A stretch of DNA of 18,876 bases from Bacteroidales bacterium (GCA_031287245.1 JAITTD010000144.1:1-18876), one strand, 5' to 3'; positions 1 to 7,240 are shown, counted from the stretch's first letter. Numbers and translations: made by a program. Notes: a model not told the origin generated them from the sequence alone.

Positions 1-75
1 TGCAAAATTTGCAACAGGAATTTTTTTTATTCTTTGTGAATCTCAAGAATTGAAGTGATATTGAGATTTATTTCT

Positions 76-250
76 ATTGATCCCTAACTCCGCTCAATTT
101 AGGTAGTCTATTGATGTAATTATTTATTATACAGCAAGTTATGTAATAATTCAGACTACCTAATAAGAACGCCTAATAATTCTGATAATAATCTGTGTTA
201 CAGATGATTAATCTCATAGGCAACCTAAAATTTGCGGAGTTAGGGATTGA
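76..250. mobile_element. MITE-like inverted-repeat element with 4-5 bp flanking duplication
   Basis: The 13-base sequence TCCCTAACTCCGC at 81-93 is repeated exactly in inverted orientation at 234-246. The inverted repeat continues inward imperfectly for about 21 more bases (roughly 14 of 21 match, sharing TTTAGGT). Directly outside the termini sits TTGA on both sides (77-80 and 247-250), or ATTGA if the boundary base is counted in the duplication. A nested inverted repeat AGGTAGTCT (101-109) / AGACTACCT (153-161) and a hairpin ATCTGT-GTT-ACAGAT (191-205) lie inside. The 166-bp interior is AT-rich and has no open frame of note. Terminal inverted repeats, a short target duplication and lack of coding capacity are the usual marks of a non-autonomous transposable element. 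The parent transposase is not in the window. It could instead be a long structured intergenic repeat with chance TTGA flanks. Confidence 0.6.
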
Positions 251-291
251 TATGAATGTCCTACGGACAAGCAAATATTCCCCGTTAGGGG

Positions 292-475
292 ATCGACCAC
301 AACGTGTCATGGGCATCGACCATAACGTGTCATGGGTATCGACCACAACGTGTCATAGGCATCGAGCATAACGTGTCATGGGCATCGAGCATAACGTGTC
401 ATGGGTATTGACCATAACGTGTCATGGGTACTGATCACAACGTGTCATGGGTACTGACCACAACGTGTCATGGCA
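292..475. repeat. Tandem array of eight 23-bp repeats
   Basis: The core AACGTGTCAT begins at 301, 324, 347, 370, 393, 416, 439 and 462, an exact 23-base period with no insertion or deletion. The core is invariant in all eight copies. The linker varies (ATCGACCAC, ATCGACCAT, ATCGAGCAT, ATTGACCAT, ACTGATCAC, ACTGACCAC), mostly by transitions, so the array is ageing rather than freshly expanded. Since 23 is not a multiple of three, it is not a protein repeat. There are no spacers, so it is not CRISPR. It starts about 40 bases after the MITE-like element. Possible roles are a protein-binding array, an iteron-like site or an inert minisatellite. The constant core with a drifting linker mildly favours binding. 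Confidence 0.9.
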
Positions 476-492
476 AAAGCCCATCACAACAC

Positions 493-523
493 AAAAAAAG
501 CGGGCTGAAACCAACCCGCTTTT
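493..523 (-). terminator. Intrinsic terminator downstream of hppA
   Basis: AAAAGCGGG at 496-504 pairs perfectly with CCCGCTTTT at 515-523 around a 10-base loop. Read on the minus strand, the hairpin is followed by seven T residues (493-499), the classical Rho-independent form. It lies about 70 bases past the hppA stop codon and should end that transcript. The A/T-rich stem base also gives a short T run on the + strand, so weak bidirectional action is possible. Confidence 0.85.
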
Positions 524-544
524 ATTGAACCATTGAATCACAAC

Positions 545-588
545 TGACTCACCATTGACTCACTATTGACTCACCATTGACTCACCAC
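545..588. repeat. Four 11-bp direct repeats in the hppA 3' region
   Basis: The unit TGACTCACCAT starts at 545, 556, 567 and 578. The second copy reads TGACTCACTAT and the last ends in C. The array ends two bases before the hppA stop codon and lies before the terminator, so it would be transcribed as part of the hppA 3' untranslated region. No function is evident. Confidence 0.85.
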
Positions 589-590
589 GT

Positions 591-2816
591 CTATTCTATC
601 AGCGTCCAAGCCACGGTCAAACCTGCCGTTACGATGGAAACCATGCTCATCAGTTTGATGAGGATATTTAATGACGGTCCGGAGGTATCTTTAAAGGGGT
701 CGCCTACGGTGTCGCCTACTACGGTGGCTTTGTGGGTGTCGGAACCTTTGCCGCCGAAATTGCCTTCTTCCACGTATTTCTTGGCATTGTCCCAAGCGCC
801 GCCTGCATTAGCCATAAACACGGCAAGCACAAAGCCTGTACCGCAACCGCCAACCAGCAGTCCCATCACGCCCGATACGCCGAAAATGAGTCCAACGGCG
901 ATGGGGATGATAATGGCAAGAATGGAAGGCAGCAACATTTCGCGTTGTGCGCCTTTGGTGGAGATAGCCACACATTTGGCATAGTCGGGTTTTGCTTCGC
1001 CGGTCAGGATGCCTTTGATTTCGCGGAACTGGCGGCGCACTTCTTCTACCATGCTTTGGGCGGCACGTCCTACGGCATTCATCGTCAAACCGCAGAACAG
1101 GAATGCTACCATAGCGCCGATAAAAACGCCTACCAACACTTTTGGGTTCAGCAGATTGATTTCAAACCAATTCATAAAATCAATCATAGAGGCTTTTTCG
1201 ATGGCGTCTTTGGTATGCTCAACTCCATTAATAAGGGCTGTACCTGTGGTTTCGGCAGCACGTGCCAGCGCGATTTTTATTTCTTCAATATACGAAGCCA
1301 GCAGCGCTAAGGCAGTTAAAGCAGCCGAACCGATAGCGAAACCTTTGCCGGTAGCGGCAGTAGTGTTGCCAAGAGCATCCAGTGCATCGGTGCGTTTGCG
1401 AACTTCGGGGGCTAAACCGCTCATTTCGGCGTTACCACCGGCATTGTCGGCGATGGGTCCGTAAGCGTCGGTTGCCAGCGTGATGCCCAGTGTGGACAAC
1501 ATTCCCACAGCGGCGATACCGATACCGTACAAGCCAAGACCAAGATTTTGAGCCGTCATCATATTGGCTACGTCAAAATGGATGGCGCTCAGATAAGCGA
1601 CAATAATGGCTGCAGAGATGGTGAGGACGGGGACGGCTGTGGACAACATGCCCAATCCCAAACCGGAGATGATGACCGTTGCCGGACCGGTCTGTCCGCT
1701 CTCCGAAACCCTTTGCGTGGGACGATAGGAGTGCGAGGTGTAATATTCCGTTGCCTGTCCGATGATGACGCCTGCCACCAATCCTGCAATCACAGAGAAA
1801 GAAAGACCTACCCAGTGCGGTATGTGCAGTATATACAAAATAACAAACGCAGCAACGGCAATCAATGCGGCGCTTACGTTGACTCCTTTGCCGAGAGCGC
1901 TGAGCAGTTGCTTCATATTAGCGCCTTCTTTGGTGCGAACAAGGAATATGCCGATGATGCTCAGCACAATGCCCACTGCGGCTATCAGCATGGGAGCAAA
2001 TACGGCTTCTAATTGTACGCTGTCTTTGATAAAAAAAGCGGACGATGCGCCCAGAGCAGCAGTTGCCAGAATGGAACCGCAATAACTTTCGTACAGGTCA
2101 GCGCCCATACCGGCTACGTCGCCCACGTTGTCGCCCACGTTATCGGCGATGGTGGCGGGGTTGCGCGGGTCGTCTTCGGGAATACCTGCCTCTACCTTGC
2201 CTACGAGGTCAGCGCCTACGTCGGCAGCCTTGGTGTAGATGCCGCCGCCAACACGTGCAAACAGCGCCTGAGTGGAAGCGCCCATACCGAAAGTCAGCAT
2301 CGTGGTGGTAATCACCACAAGGGTTTGAGTGGAGGTTGCCTCTTCCACAAAGTGAGTTAACACTAAAAACCATATCGAGATGTCAAGCAGCCCCAAGCCT
2401 ACCACGGTAAGCCCCATCACGGCGCCTGCGCGAAAAGCCACTTTCAACCCGCTGTTCAACGAACGGCTCGCTGCGTTGGCAGTACGCGCCGATGCGAATG
2501 TAGCGGTTTTCATACCGATGAACCCTGCCAAACCGGAGAAAAAACCGCCGGTAAGGAATGCAAACGGCACCCACGGGTTCTGAATGTGGAATCCATAAGC
2601 CAAAATGGCAAAGAAAACCGCAAGAATCACAAACACAATGGTTACTACCTTATACTGTTGTTTCAGGTATGCCATTGCTCCTTCCCGCACATACTGCGCA
2701 ATCTCCTTCATGGTGACGGTGCCTTCGCTCTCCTTCATAATATCCTTGAAGAAGTAATACGCAAACCCCAACGCCAACAGAGATGCTATCGGGACAATCC
2801 AAAATAATGTATTCAT
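591..2816 (-). CDS. hppA: Membrane-bound ion-pumping pyrophosphatase (HppA)
   Basis: The 741-residue protein couples hydrolysis of cytoplasmic PPi to pumping of H+ and/or Na+ across the inner membrane. It is almost entirely hydrophobic helices with the three acidic catalytic loops of the family: EDDPRNPATIADNVGDNVGD at about 214-233, DAYGPIADNAGGNAEMSG at about 450-467, and near the C-terminus GDTVGDPFKDTSGPS with the preceding KGSDTHKATV. Length is normal for bacterial M-PPases. At the K+-dependence site the sequence is GNTTAATG (483-490), with Ala and Gly where K+-independent enzymes carry Lys and Thr, so K+ dependence is expected. Related Bacteroides enzymes are known to transport both Na+ and H+; T89, F93 and D145 look compatible with that type, but specificity is inferred. 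The gene is monocistronic: a -7 box lies upstream and a terminator downstream. No Shine-Dalgarno is seen. Confidence 0.97.
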   Translation of the reverse strand: MNTLFWIVPIASLLALGFAYYFFKDIMKESEGTVTMKEIAQYVREGAMAYLKQQYKVVTIVFVILAVFFAILAYGFHIQNPWVPFAFLTGGFFSGLAGFIGMKTATFASARTANAASRSLNSGLKVAFRAGAVMGLTVVGLGLLDISIWFLVLTHFVEEATSTQTLVVITTTMLTFGMGASTQALFARVGGGIYTKAADVGADLVGKVEAGIPEDDPRNPATIADNVGDNVGDVAGMGADLYESYCGSILATAALGASSAFFIKDSVQLEAVFAPMLIAAVGIVLSIIGIFLVRTKEGANMKQLLSALGKGVNVSAALIAVAAFVILYILHIPHWVGLSFSVIAGLVAGVIIGQATEYYTSHSYRPTQRVSESGQTGPATVIISGLGLGMLSTAVPVLTISAAIIVAYLSAIHFDVANMMTAQNLGLGLYGIGIAAVGMLSTLGITLATDAYGPIADNAGGNAEMSGLAPEVRKRTDALDALGNTTAATGKGFAIGSAALTALALLASYIEEIKIALARAAETTGTALINGVEHTKDAIEKASMIDFMNWFEINLLNPKVLVGVFIGAMVAFLFCGLTMNAVGRAAQSMVEEVRRQFREIKGILTGEAKPDYAKCVAISTKGAQREMLLPSILAIIIPIAVGLIFGVSGVMGLLVGGCGTGFVLAVFMANAGGAWDNAKKYVEEGNFGGKGSDTHKATVVGDTVGDPFKDTSGPSLNILIKLMSMVSIVTAGLTVAWTLIE

Positions 2817-2855
2817 TTATATAATGTATTAAAAATTTAAAATTATTTGAAAGTG

Positions 2856-2863
2856 CAAAAATA
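2856..2863 (-). promoter_or_regulatory. Putative hppA promoter -7 box
   Basis: On the minus strand this reads TATTTTTG, matching the Bacteroidota -7 consensus TAnnTTTG. It would start transcription around 2852, about 35 bases before the hppA ATG. No good TTTG -33 element is visible at 19-21 bases upstream, so the call rests on one box. Confidence 0.45.
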
Positions 2864-2906
2864 CAGTTTTTTATTTATTCGAGATAATCATTTGGTAAAA
2901 AATATT

Positions 2907-2938
2907 TTTGGTATGTTGCAAATTTTTATGTAATTTTG
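2907..2938 (+). promoter_or_regulatory. Strong + strand Bacteroidota promoter without a downstream gene
   Basis: TTTG (2907-2910), 20 bases, then TAATTTTG (2931-2938) is a full match to the TTTG-N19-21-TAnnTTTG promoter. No + strand gene follows: transcription starting near 2942 would run straight into the terminator at 2979-3012. It may therefore serve a short non-coding RNA. Confidence 0.55.
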
Positions 2939-2941
2939 CGT

Positions 2942-3012
2942 CACATTTAAAAATGTACTTTACATGATATTTGAATTTAAGCCCTTCCCACGAGTTGAGA
3001 GGGGCTTTTTTT
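2942..3012 (+). ncRNA. Candidate ~70-nt small RNA
   Basis: The candidate is bounded by the promoter at 2907-2938 and the hairpin-plus-T-run at 2979-3012. Small internal hairpins are possible (ACATT/AATGT at 2943-2956, or ATGTA-CTT-TACAT at 2953-2965). Its 3' third is antisense to the last 11 codons and stop of the leftward glycosyltransferase gene. There is no obvious open reading frame. The existence of the transcript is inferred only from promoter and terminator geometry. Confidence 0.35.
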
Positions 3013-4128
3013 ATCCGTTAATTCTTTTGCAAATGCAATCAGCGACTGTGCAAATCCATCCCACGAGAGATTTGCCTTTTCTTCCCGAATGTTTGCTGCA
3101 AAAAGCGAAATGCCCTTGTCAAACAGTTTTTTTACGCCCTCTGCAATAGCGGCAGCATCGGGCTGACAGATGATGCCGGTTTCCGCCGGCTCGATGGTTT
3201 CGCGCAAAGCGCCTGTGTCGGTGGCTAATACCGGCACCTCAAAATGGTAGGCGATTGGGATAACGCCGCTTTGGGTGGCTGAACGATAGGGCACCACAAG
3301 CACATCGGACGCCGAAAATAAAACGGGCACTTCATGATCGTCTATGTAGCGATTCAGCACTGTGATGCGCTGTTTGGCAGGAGAAACGTCAATTTGCTTC
3401 CGGTAATTGTCAAAGGGACCGTAGGATTCCCCTGCAATCACCAACTGATACGATTCGTCCAACGCAGACATTGCCTCTATCAGTAAATCCAAACCTTTGT
3501 AATCGCGGATGAAGCCGAAAAACAGCAAGGTCTTCTTTTCAGGGTCAATGCCCAATTGCTTTCGGGCGGCTGTGGTTTCCAACCGTTCGCCGAAATGCAT
3601 GTACAGCGGATGCGGCTTCAGTATATATTTTGCCTGCGGATAAAGGGAAAGAATATCGTTTTTCACGGTATCGCTCAACACCACAAAACCGTGTGTTCTT
3701 TCAAAAAGCAGTTTAGAGAAGGCTTTATCGAAAAAACGAGGTTCGTGAGGAATGGCATTGTGCAGGAGAGTAATGATTTTTGTTTTGTTTTTCAACCTGC
3801 CGGCGATGTATCCGTAAGCCGGAGCAAAAAAGGACATCCAATGGGCAACAATCAGTATGTCAGGCTGAAAACGTTCAATAGATTGTTCCGTTTTTTGCCA
3901 GGAAAAAGGGTTGATACTGTCCAATATACGTTCGGAAGGGATCATCATCGAGCCATCGTTCTCATTCACATACTGCGTTTTACCGGGGAAAAGAATTTTC
4001 GGATATAAACGAGAAAAAGAGAACGCTTTTACCTCGTTCTCTTCTGCCAAAGTTTGATACAACATGGCACTAAATTGTGCAATGCCCCCACGATAGGGAT
4101 AAAACGGAGATAATATGGCTATTTTCAT
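2977..4128 (-). CDS. GT4-like glycosyltransferase
   Basis: A 383-residue GT-B-fold glycosyltransferase, probably a retaining family 4 enzyme that transfers a nucleotide-activated sugar in envelope glycan synthesis. The N-terminal acceptor domain opens with a glycine turn after the first strand (ILSPFYPYRGGIAQFS, 5-20). The C-terminal donor domain starts with LLFFGFIRDYKGLDLLIEAM (201-220), followed by the nucleotide-sugar region (SASDVLVVPYRSATQSGVIP, about 272-291) and VLATDTGALRE (300-310). The usual EX7E motif is not evident; the first acidic residue falls in the SATQSG region. The acceptor and sugar cannot be named. There is no signal peptide or transmembrane span, so it should act at the cytoplasmic face. 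The ATG follows vapC by 19 bases, suggesting co-transcription with ahcY and vapBC. Confidence 0.88.
   Translation of the reverse strand: MKIAILSPFYPYRGGIAQFSAMLYQTLAEENEVKAFSFSRLYPKILFPGKTQYVNENDGSMMIPSERILDSINPFSWQKTEQSIERFQPDILIVAHWMSFFAPAYGYIAGRLKNKTKIITLLHNAIPHEPRFFDKAFSKLLFERTHGFVVLSDTVKNDILSLYPQAKYILKPHPLYMHFGERLETTAARKQLGIDPEKKTLLFFGFIRDYKGLDLLIEAMSALDESYQLVIAGESYGPFDNYRKQIDVSPAKQRITVLNRYIDDHEVPVLFSASDVLVVPYRSATQSGVIPIAYHFEVPVLATDTGALRETIEPAETGIICQPDAAAIAEGVKKLFDKGISLFAANIREEKANLSWDGFAQSLIAFAKELTDKKSPSQLVGRA
2979..3012 (+). terminator. + strand intrinsic terminator inside the glycosyltransferase 3' end
   Basis: AAGCCCTTC (2979-2987) pairs with GAGGGCTT-type bases at 2999-3007 (nine pairs including one G-U, 11-base loop), followed by T through 3012. 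The T run exists only on the + strand; on the minus strand the hairpin is followed by AAATTC, so it suits a rightward transcript better than the leftward gene it overlaps. Confidence 0.55.
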
Positions 4129-4147
4129 ACATACATTAATATAGTTT

Positions 4148-4522
4148 TCATAATATCACCAATTTTTCGATTCTTTCAAAATGTTTCACATTGAGTGTCG
4201 CAACAGGCAATCTATTGGCAATAGCAGTCGCAGCAATTAAAAGATCAGGTAATGCTACCAATTTATTTTTTACTTTTAATTCTTTATATATTTTGACAGC
4301 TTCCTGTGAACATTTTCCATCGAATGGGATAATCTTCACTTGCTCAAAAAAAGTTGTCCAAAAATCTGTTTGCATAATCGGTACTCCAATAAATATTTCA
4401 TAATGAGTAATTGAAGAAACGCCAAATTTATCGTCACTTGCAGACAATCGAAAAAAAAGTGTTTTCGATTTATCTTTTACTCGAAATAATTCTATCAACA
4501 CCGATGTATCCAGCAATATCAT
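4148..4522 (-). CDS. vapC: PIN-domain ribonuclease toxin (VapC family)
   Basis: With the ATG at 4522 the protein is 124 residues, typical for VapC, a PIN-domain endoribonuclease of type II toxin-antitoxin modules. The acidic active-site residues are visible: D5 (MILLDTSV), E42 (HYEIFIG) and D93 (ALPDLLIAATA), with N111 in the TLNVKHF stretch where the fourth metal ligand sits. A longer reading begins at a TTG at 4531, but the ATG at 4522 overlaps the antitoxin stop as ATGA and follows GGAGAAA, a plausible ribosome site, so the shorter form is preferred. The substrate RNA cannot be predicted. The gene is intact with no sign of decay. Confidence 0.9.
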   Translation of the reverse strand: MILLDTSVLIELFRVKDKSKTLFFRLSASDDKFGVSSITHYEIFIGVPIMQTDFWTTFFEQVKIIPFDGKCSQEAVKIYKELKVKNKLVALPDLLIAATAIANRLPVATLNVKHFERIEKLVIL

Positions 4523-4764
4523 TTTCTCCAATCATTAAAATGATTCCTCCCTTCCAAAAAAGCATTGTATTCTACGTCCGACCAAGTAGGGGCTTGTAAC
4601 AACAATTTTTGCATTTTTGTTAATTTGTTTGTCCTTTTTATTGTTTTCGCTTCAGCGTTAACATTGGCTTGCAAAGCCCTCAAAAGATGATTTATTTCTT
4701 GTTGAGGAAGCTGGTAAATCATTTCCAATACTTGATTATATCCTGCTTGCACATTTGATTCCAT
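4519..4764 (-). CDS. vapB: Antitoxin partner of the PIN-domain toxin
   Basis: An 81-residue protein directly upstream of the PIN toxin, with its TGA overlapping the toxin ATG. The N-terminal half is helical (about 5-40), and the C-terminal half holds LLLQAPTWSDVEYNAFLEGR (about 54-73) and ends in HFNDWRK. The pattern of a tryptophan/aspartate loop followed by an acidic helix ending in WR is familiar from Bacteroidota antitoxins paired with PIN toxins. It should bind and neutralise the toxin and probably autoregulate. No ribbon-helix-helix or AbrB fold is obvious, so its DNA-binding mode is uncertain. It starts only 11 bases after the ahcY stop, with no room for a separate promoter outside ahcY. 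Confidence 0.8.
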   Translation of the reverse strand: MESNVQAGYNQVLEMIYQLPQQEINHLLRALQANVNAEAKTIKRTNKLTKMQKLLLQAPTWSDVEYNAFLEGRNHFNDWRK

Positions 4765-4775
4765 CGTTGCTGTTT

Positions 4776-6182
4776 TTAATATCTGTAATGCTCCGGTTTG
4801 TAGGGTCCGTTCACGTTTACACCGATGTAGGCGGCTTGTTCGGGCGATAAAGATGTCAATTCAACGCCGATATTTGCCAGATGCAGGCGAGCCACTTCTT
4901 CATCCAATTGTTTGGAAAGGCGATAAACGTTGACTTTGTAATCGTTTTTCCACAAATCAAGTTGAGCCAAAGTCTGGTTGGTGAATGAATTGCTCATCAC
5001 AAATGACGGGTGGCCGGTGGCGCAGCCCAAATTGACCAAACGCCCTTCTGCCAGCAGGAAAATCGAATTTCCCGTGGGGAAAGTATATTTATCCACCTGT
5101 GGTTTGATGTTGGTATGCTTGATACCCGGATAATTCACCAATTTATCCACCTGAATTTCGTTGTCAAAATGCCCTATGTTGCATACGATTGCCTGATCTT
5201 TCATTGCTTTGAGGTGGTCGATCGTGATGACGTCGCGGTTGCCGGTGGTGGTCACAAAAATGTTGCCTTCCTTCACGGCTTTTTCCATGGTGGTCACTTC
5301 AAAACCTTCCATAGCGGCTTGCAGGGCGCAAATCGGGTCTATTTCGGTCACCAGCACACGCGCTCCGTATGAACGCATTGAGCGGGAACAGCCTTTGCCT
5401 ACGTCGCCATAGCCCAGCACTACCACCACTTTGCCGGCAATCATCACGTCAGTAGCGCGTTTGATGCCGTCTGCCAACGATTCGCGGCAGCCGTAGAGGT
5501 TGTCGAACTTGGATTTGGTAACAGAGTCGTTCACGTTGATGGCTGGAATCAGCAATTCGCCTTTTTCGAGCATCTGGTACAAGCGGTGGACGCCGGTGGT
5601 AGTTTCTTCCGAAACGCCTTTCAGTTCGGCAACCGTCCTGTGCCAACGGGTTTTGTCTTCTTTTAAGATATTATTTAATGTATCCAGAATGATTTGTTCT
5701 TCAAGGCTGTCACCTTTGCGGCGGATGAAAGAGGCATCATCTTCTGCTTTGTAGCCCCAGTGAATCAGAAGAGTAGCATCGCCGCCATCGTCAACAATCA
5801 AATTGGGACCTTTGCCGTCGGGGAAACGAAGCGCCTGGTCGGTGCACCACCAGTATTCTGCTAATGTTTCGCCCTTCCAAGCGAAAACGGGAACGCCTGC
5901 TGCGGCAATGGCTGCTGCGGCGTGGTCTTGCGTGGAAAAAATATTACAACTTGCCCAGCGAACATCTGCGCCCAATTCCACCAAAGTTTCGATTAAAACT
6001 GCCGTTTGAATGGTCATGTGCAGCGAACCTGTTATACGGGCGCCTTTCAGAGGCTTTTCCTTTCCATATTTAGCGCGAAGCGACATCAGTCCGGGCATTT
6101 CGTGCTCGGAAATTTCAATCTCTTTTCTGCCGAAATCGGCTAACTGGATGTCTGCTACTTTGTAGGGTGTATTTTCTGACAT
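4776..6182 (-). CDS. ahcY: Adenosylhomocysteinase
   Basis: A 468-residue S-adenosyl-L-homocysteine hydrolase, cleaving SAH to adenosine and homocysteine to relieve inhibition of methyltransferases and return homocysteine to the methyl cycle. Conserved features are HMTIQTAVLIETL (55-67), ASCNIFSTQDHAAAA (77-91), DDGGD (131-135), the catalytic NVNDSVTKSKFDN segment (216-228), the NAD+ Rossmann motif GYGDVGKG (257-264), and the C-terminal end GPYKPEHYRY that completes the neighbouring subunit's NAD site in the tetramer. The length and the extra segment around 150-190 match the longer bacterial and eukaryotic-like form. A TACTTTTG box lies upstream on the same strand. It heads a leftward block with vapBC and the glycosyltransferase. 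No SAH or SAM riboswitch is recognisable in its short leader. Confidence 0.98.
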   Translation of the reverse strand: MSENTPYKVADIQLADFGRKEIEISEHEMPGLMSLRAKYGKEKPLKGARITGSLHMTIQTAVLIETLVELGADVRWASCNIFSTQDHAAAAIAAAGVPVFAWKGETLAEYWWCTDQALRFPDGKGPNLIVDDGGDATLLIHWGYKAEDDASFIRRKGDSLEEQIILDTLNNILKEDKTRWHRTVAELKGVSEETTTGVHRLYQMLEKGELLIPAINVNDSVTKSKFDNLYGCRESLADGIKRATDVMIAGKVVVVLGYGDVGKGCSRSMRSYGARVLVTEIDPICALQAAMEGFEVTTMEKAVKEGNIFVTTTGNRDVITIDHLKAMKDQAIVCNIGHFDNEIQVDKLVNYPGIKHTNIKPQVDKYTFPTGNSIFLLAEGRLVNLGCATGHPSFVMSNSFTNQTLAQLDLWKNDYKVNVYRLSKQLDEEVARLHLANIGVELTSLSPEQAAYIGVNVNGPYKPEHYRY

Positions 6183-6211
6183 GTATGATTACATTTATAA
6201 AATAAATGGCA

Positions 6212-6219
6212 CAAAAGTA
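6212..6219 (-). promoter_or_regulatory. Putative ahcY promoter -7 box
   Basis: On the minus strand this reads TACTTTTG, a match to TAnnTTTG, placing the start near 6208 and giving a leader of about 25 bases. A clear TTTG at the -33 position is lacking. The leader is too short for a riboswitch. Confidence 0.5.
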
Positions 6220-6332
6220 GTACTTTTTCTTCAATTTTCATAAAAATACATAATCGTTTTAAAAAGCCTCCATTGTATGAATATCTTGGCAATTCGTTGA
6301 AAACGCCGTAATTCGTAATTTTTAATTTTTAA

Positions 6333-7214
6333 TTATTTCAGGCTTACCCTGCGAATCCTCTTTTCGGTATCTATCAGGTCGCTGATTTTGTCCATGCCAA
6401 TGTCCAGTACATCTACGGCGCCCAAGTGCAGGATATAGTTCAGGCTTTCGTCTTTTTTGGCAGGGTCGCCTGCAAACTGCCCTTCGCCAAACACTTTCAT
6501 ACCGATAACGCCCTTCCCCGCGTCGTGCAACTGTTTGACAACGGGCGTCACTTTCTCCGGCTGGTCGTCCATATTAATGGCAAAGGGATTGATGCGCACA
6601 TGAATGCAATCTACCCACGACTCGCCGACAGCAGTTTCGACAGCCGCCAGCGAATGGCAACTCAACCCGTGCGAGCGAATCAGCCCCTTTTGTTTGGCGC
6701 GTTGCAAGCCCTCCATATAGACATTTAATTCCGTATTCCAGTTTTTTGAAGTGATGCAGTGCAGCATCACACCATCGATATAGTCTGTCTGCAGTTCCTT
6801 CAAAAAGCGCTGTATGGTAGCGTCCACATCCTTTGTTTCCTCGTTGCACCAGAGTTTGGTGAACAGTACATAGTCCTTGCGCGGATGAATTTTGAGCGCC
6901 TCGCCAACGATGCCGTGCGTGCCGTAGGAATCAGCCATATCTACCATTCGCACACCTTTGTCGTAAATAGATCGCACCAATTGCACACCCTTGTCGTAGC
7001 CCAGGCGCGTGAGATTGGACTCTTTGCCGCCGCCTCTGATGCCTGTGCCCAAGCACAGCCGCGTGGTGGAGATGCCCGTCTTCCCCAAAGTGACTTTTTC
7101 GTAAGGACTATGTTTCCGCGCCAGTTCCGCGCCTTCGGCAAACGAACCGTTCAACAATGCTGCGCCTATGCCGGCAGCAGTGGTACTGATAAATGCTCTT
7201 CTTGAATATTTCAT
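6333..7214 (-). CDS. Tat-exported aldo/keto reductase
   Basis: An aldo/keto reductase-fold oxidoreductase with an N-terminal twin-arginine signal. Numbered from the upstream ATG at 7241, SRRAFIST lies at 13-20, followed by a moderately hydrophobic stretch with Ala/Gly (TTAAGIGAALLNGS). The catalytic tetrad is complete: D101, Y106 (VDMADSYG), K129 (FTKLW) and H161 (MLHC). Tat export suggests the protein folds, perhaps with NAD(P), before reaching the periplasm. Two starts are possible. The ATG at 7241 overlaps the rhamnosidase stop as TAATG and would be coupled (302 residues). The ATG at 7214 gives a compact MKYSRRAF signal (293 residues) and is chosen here, but the choice is close. Co-location with a secreted rhamnosidase suggests a role in sugar oxidation or reduction; the substrate is unknown. 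Confidence 0.88.
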   Translation of the reverse strand: MKYSRRAFISTTAAGIGAALLNGSFAEGAELARKHSPYEKVTLGKTGISTTRLCLGTGIRGGGKESNLTRLGYDKGVQLVRSIYDKGVRMVDMADSYGTHGIVGEALKIHPRKDYVLFTKLWCNEETKDVDATIQRFLKELQTDYIDGVMLHCITSKNWNTELNVYMEGLQRAKQKGLIRSHGLSCHSLAAVETAVGESWVDCIHVRINPFAINMDDQPEKVTPVVKQLHDAGKGVIGMKVFGEGQFAGDPAKKDESLNYILHLGAVDVLDIGMDKISDLIDTEKRIRRVSLK

Positions 7215-7240
7215 GACTGTTTGAATAGGTTTATATTCCA

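Noticed and set aside
1..13. Palindromic TGCAAA-A-TTTGCA at the left edge
   Set aside because: A single short AT-rich palindrome at the window edge with no partner site or gene context; not enough to call an operator.
292..475. CRISPR-like array
   Set aside because: Repeats are directly abutting with no unique spacers and no cas genes nearby; this is a tandem repeat.
577..984. Open + strand frame of 135 codons opposite hppA
   Set aside because: It lies antisense to the strongly conserved hppA coding sequence, has a low-complexity Pro/Thr/Ser-rich translation and no recognisable domain; a shadow frame.
4523..4531. TTG start adding three residues to the toxin
   Set aside because: The ATG at 4522 overlaps the antitoxin stop as ATGA and follows GGAGAAA; the TTG start has no such support.
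6183..6332. SAH/SAM riboswitch upstream of ahcY
   Set aside because: The leader from the predicted start is only about 25 bases and shows no riboswitch-like helices; the rest is AT-rich spacer.
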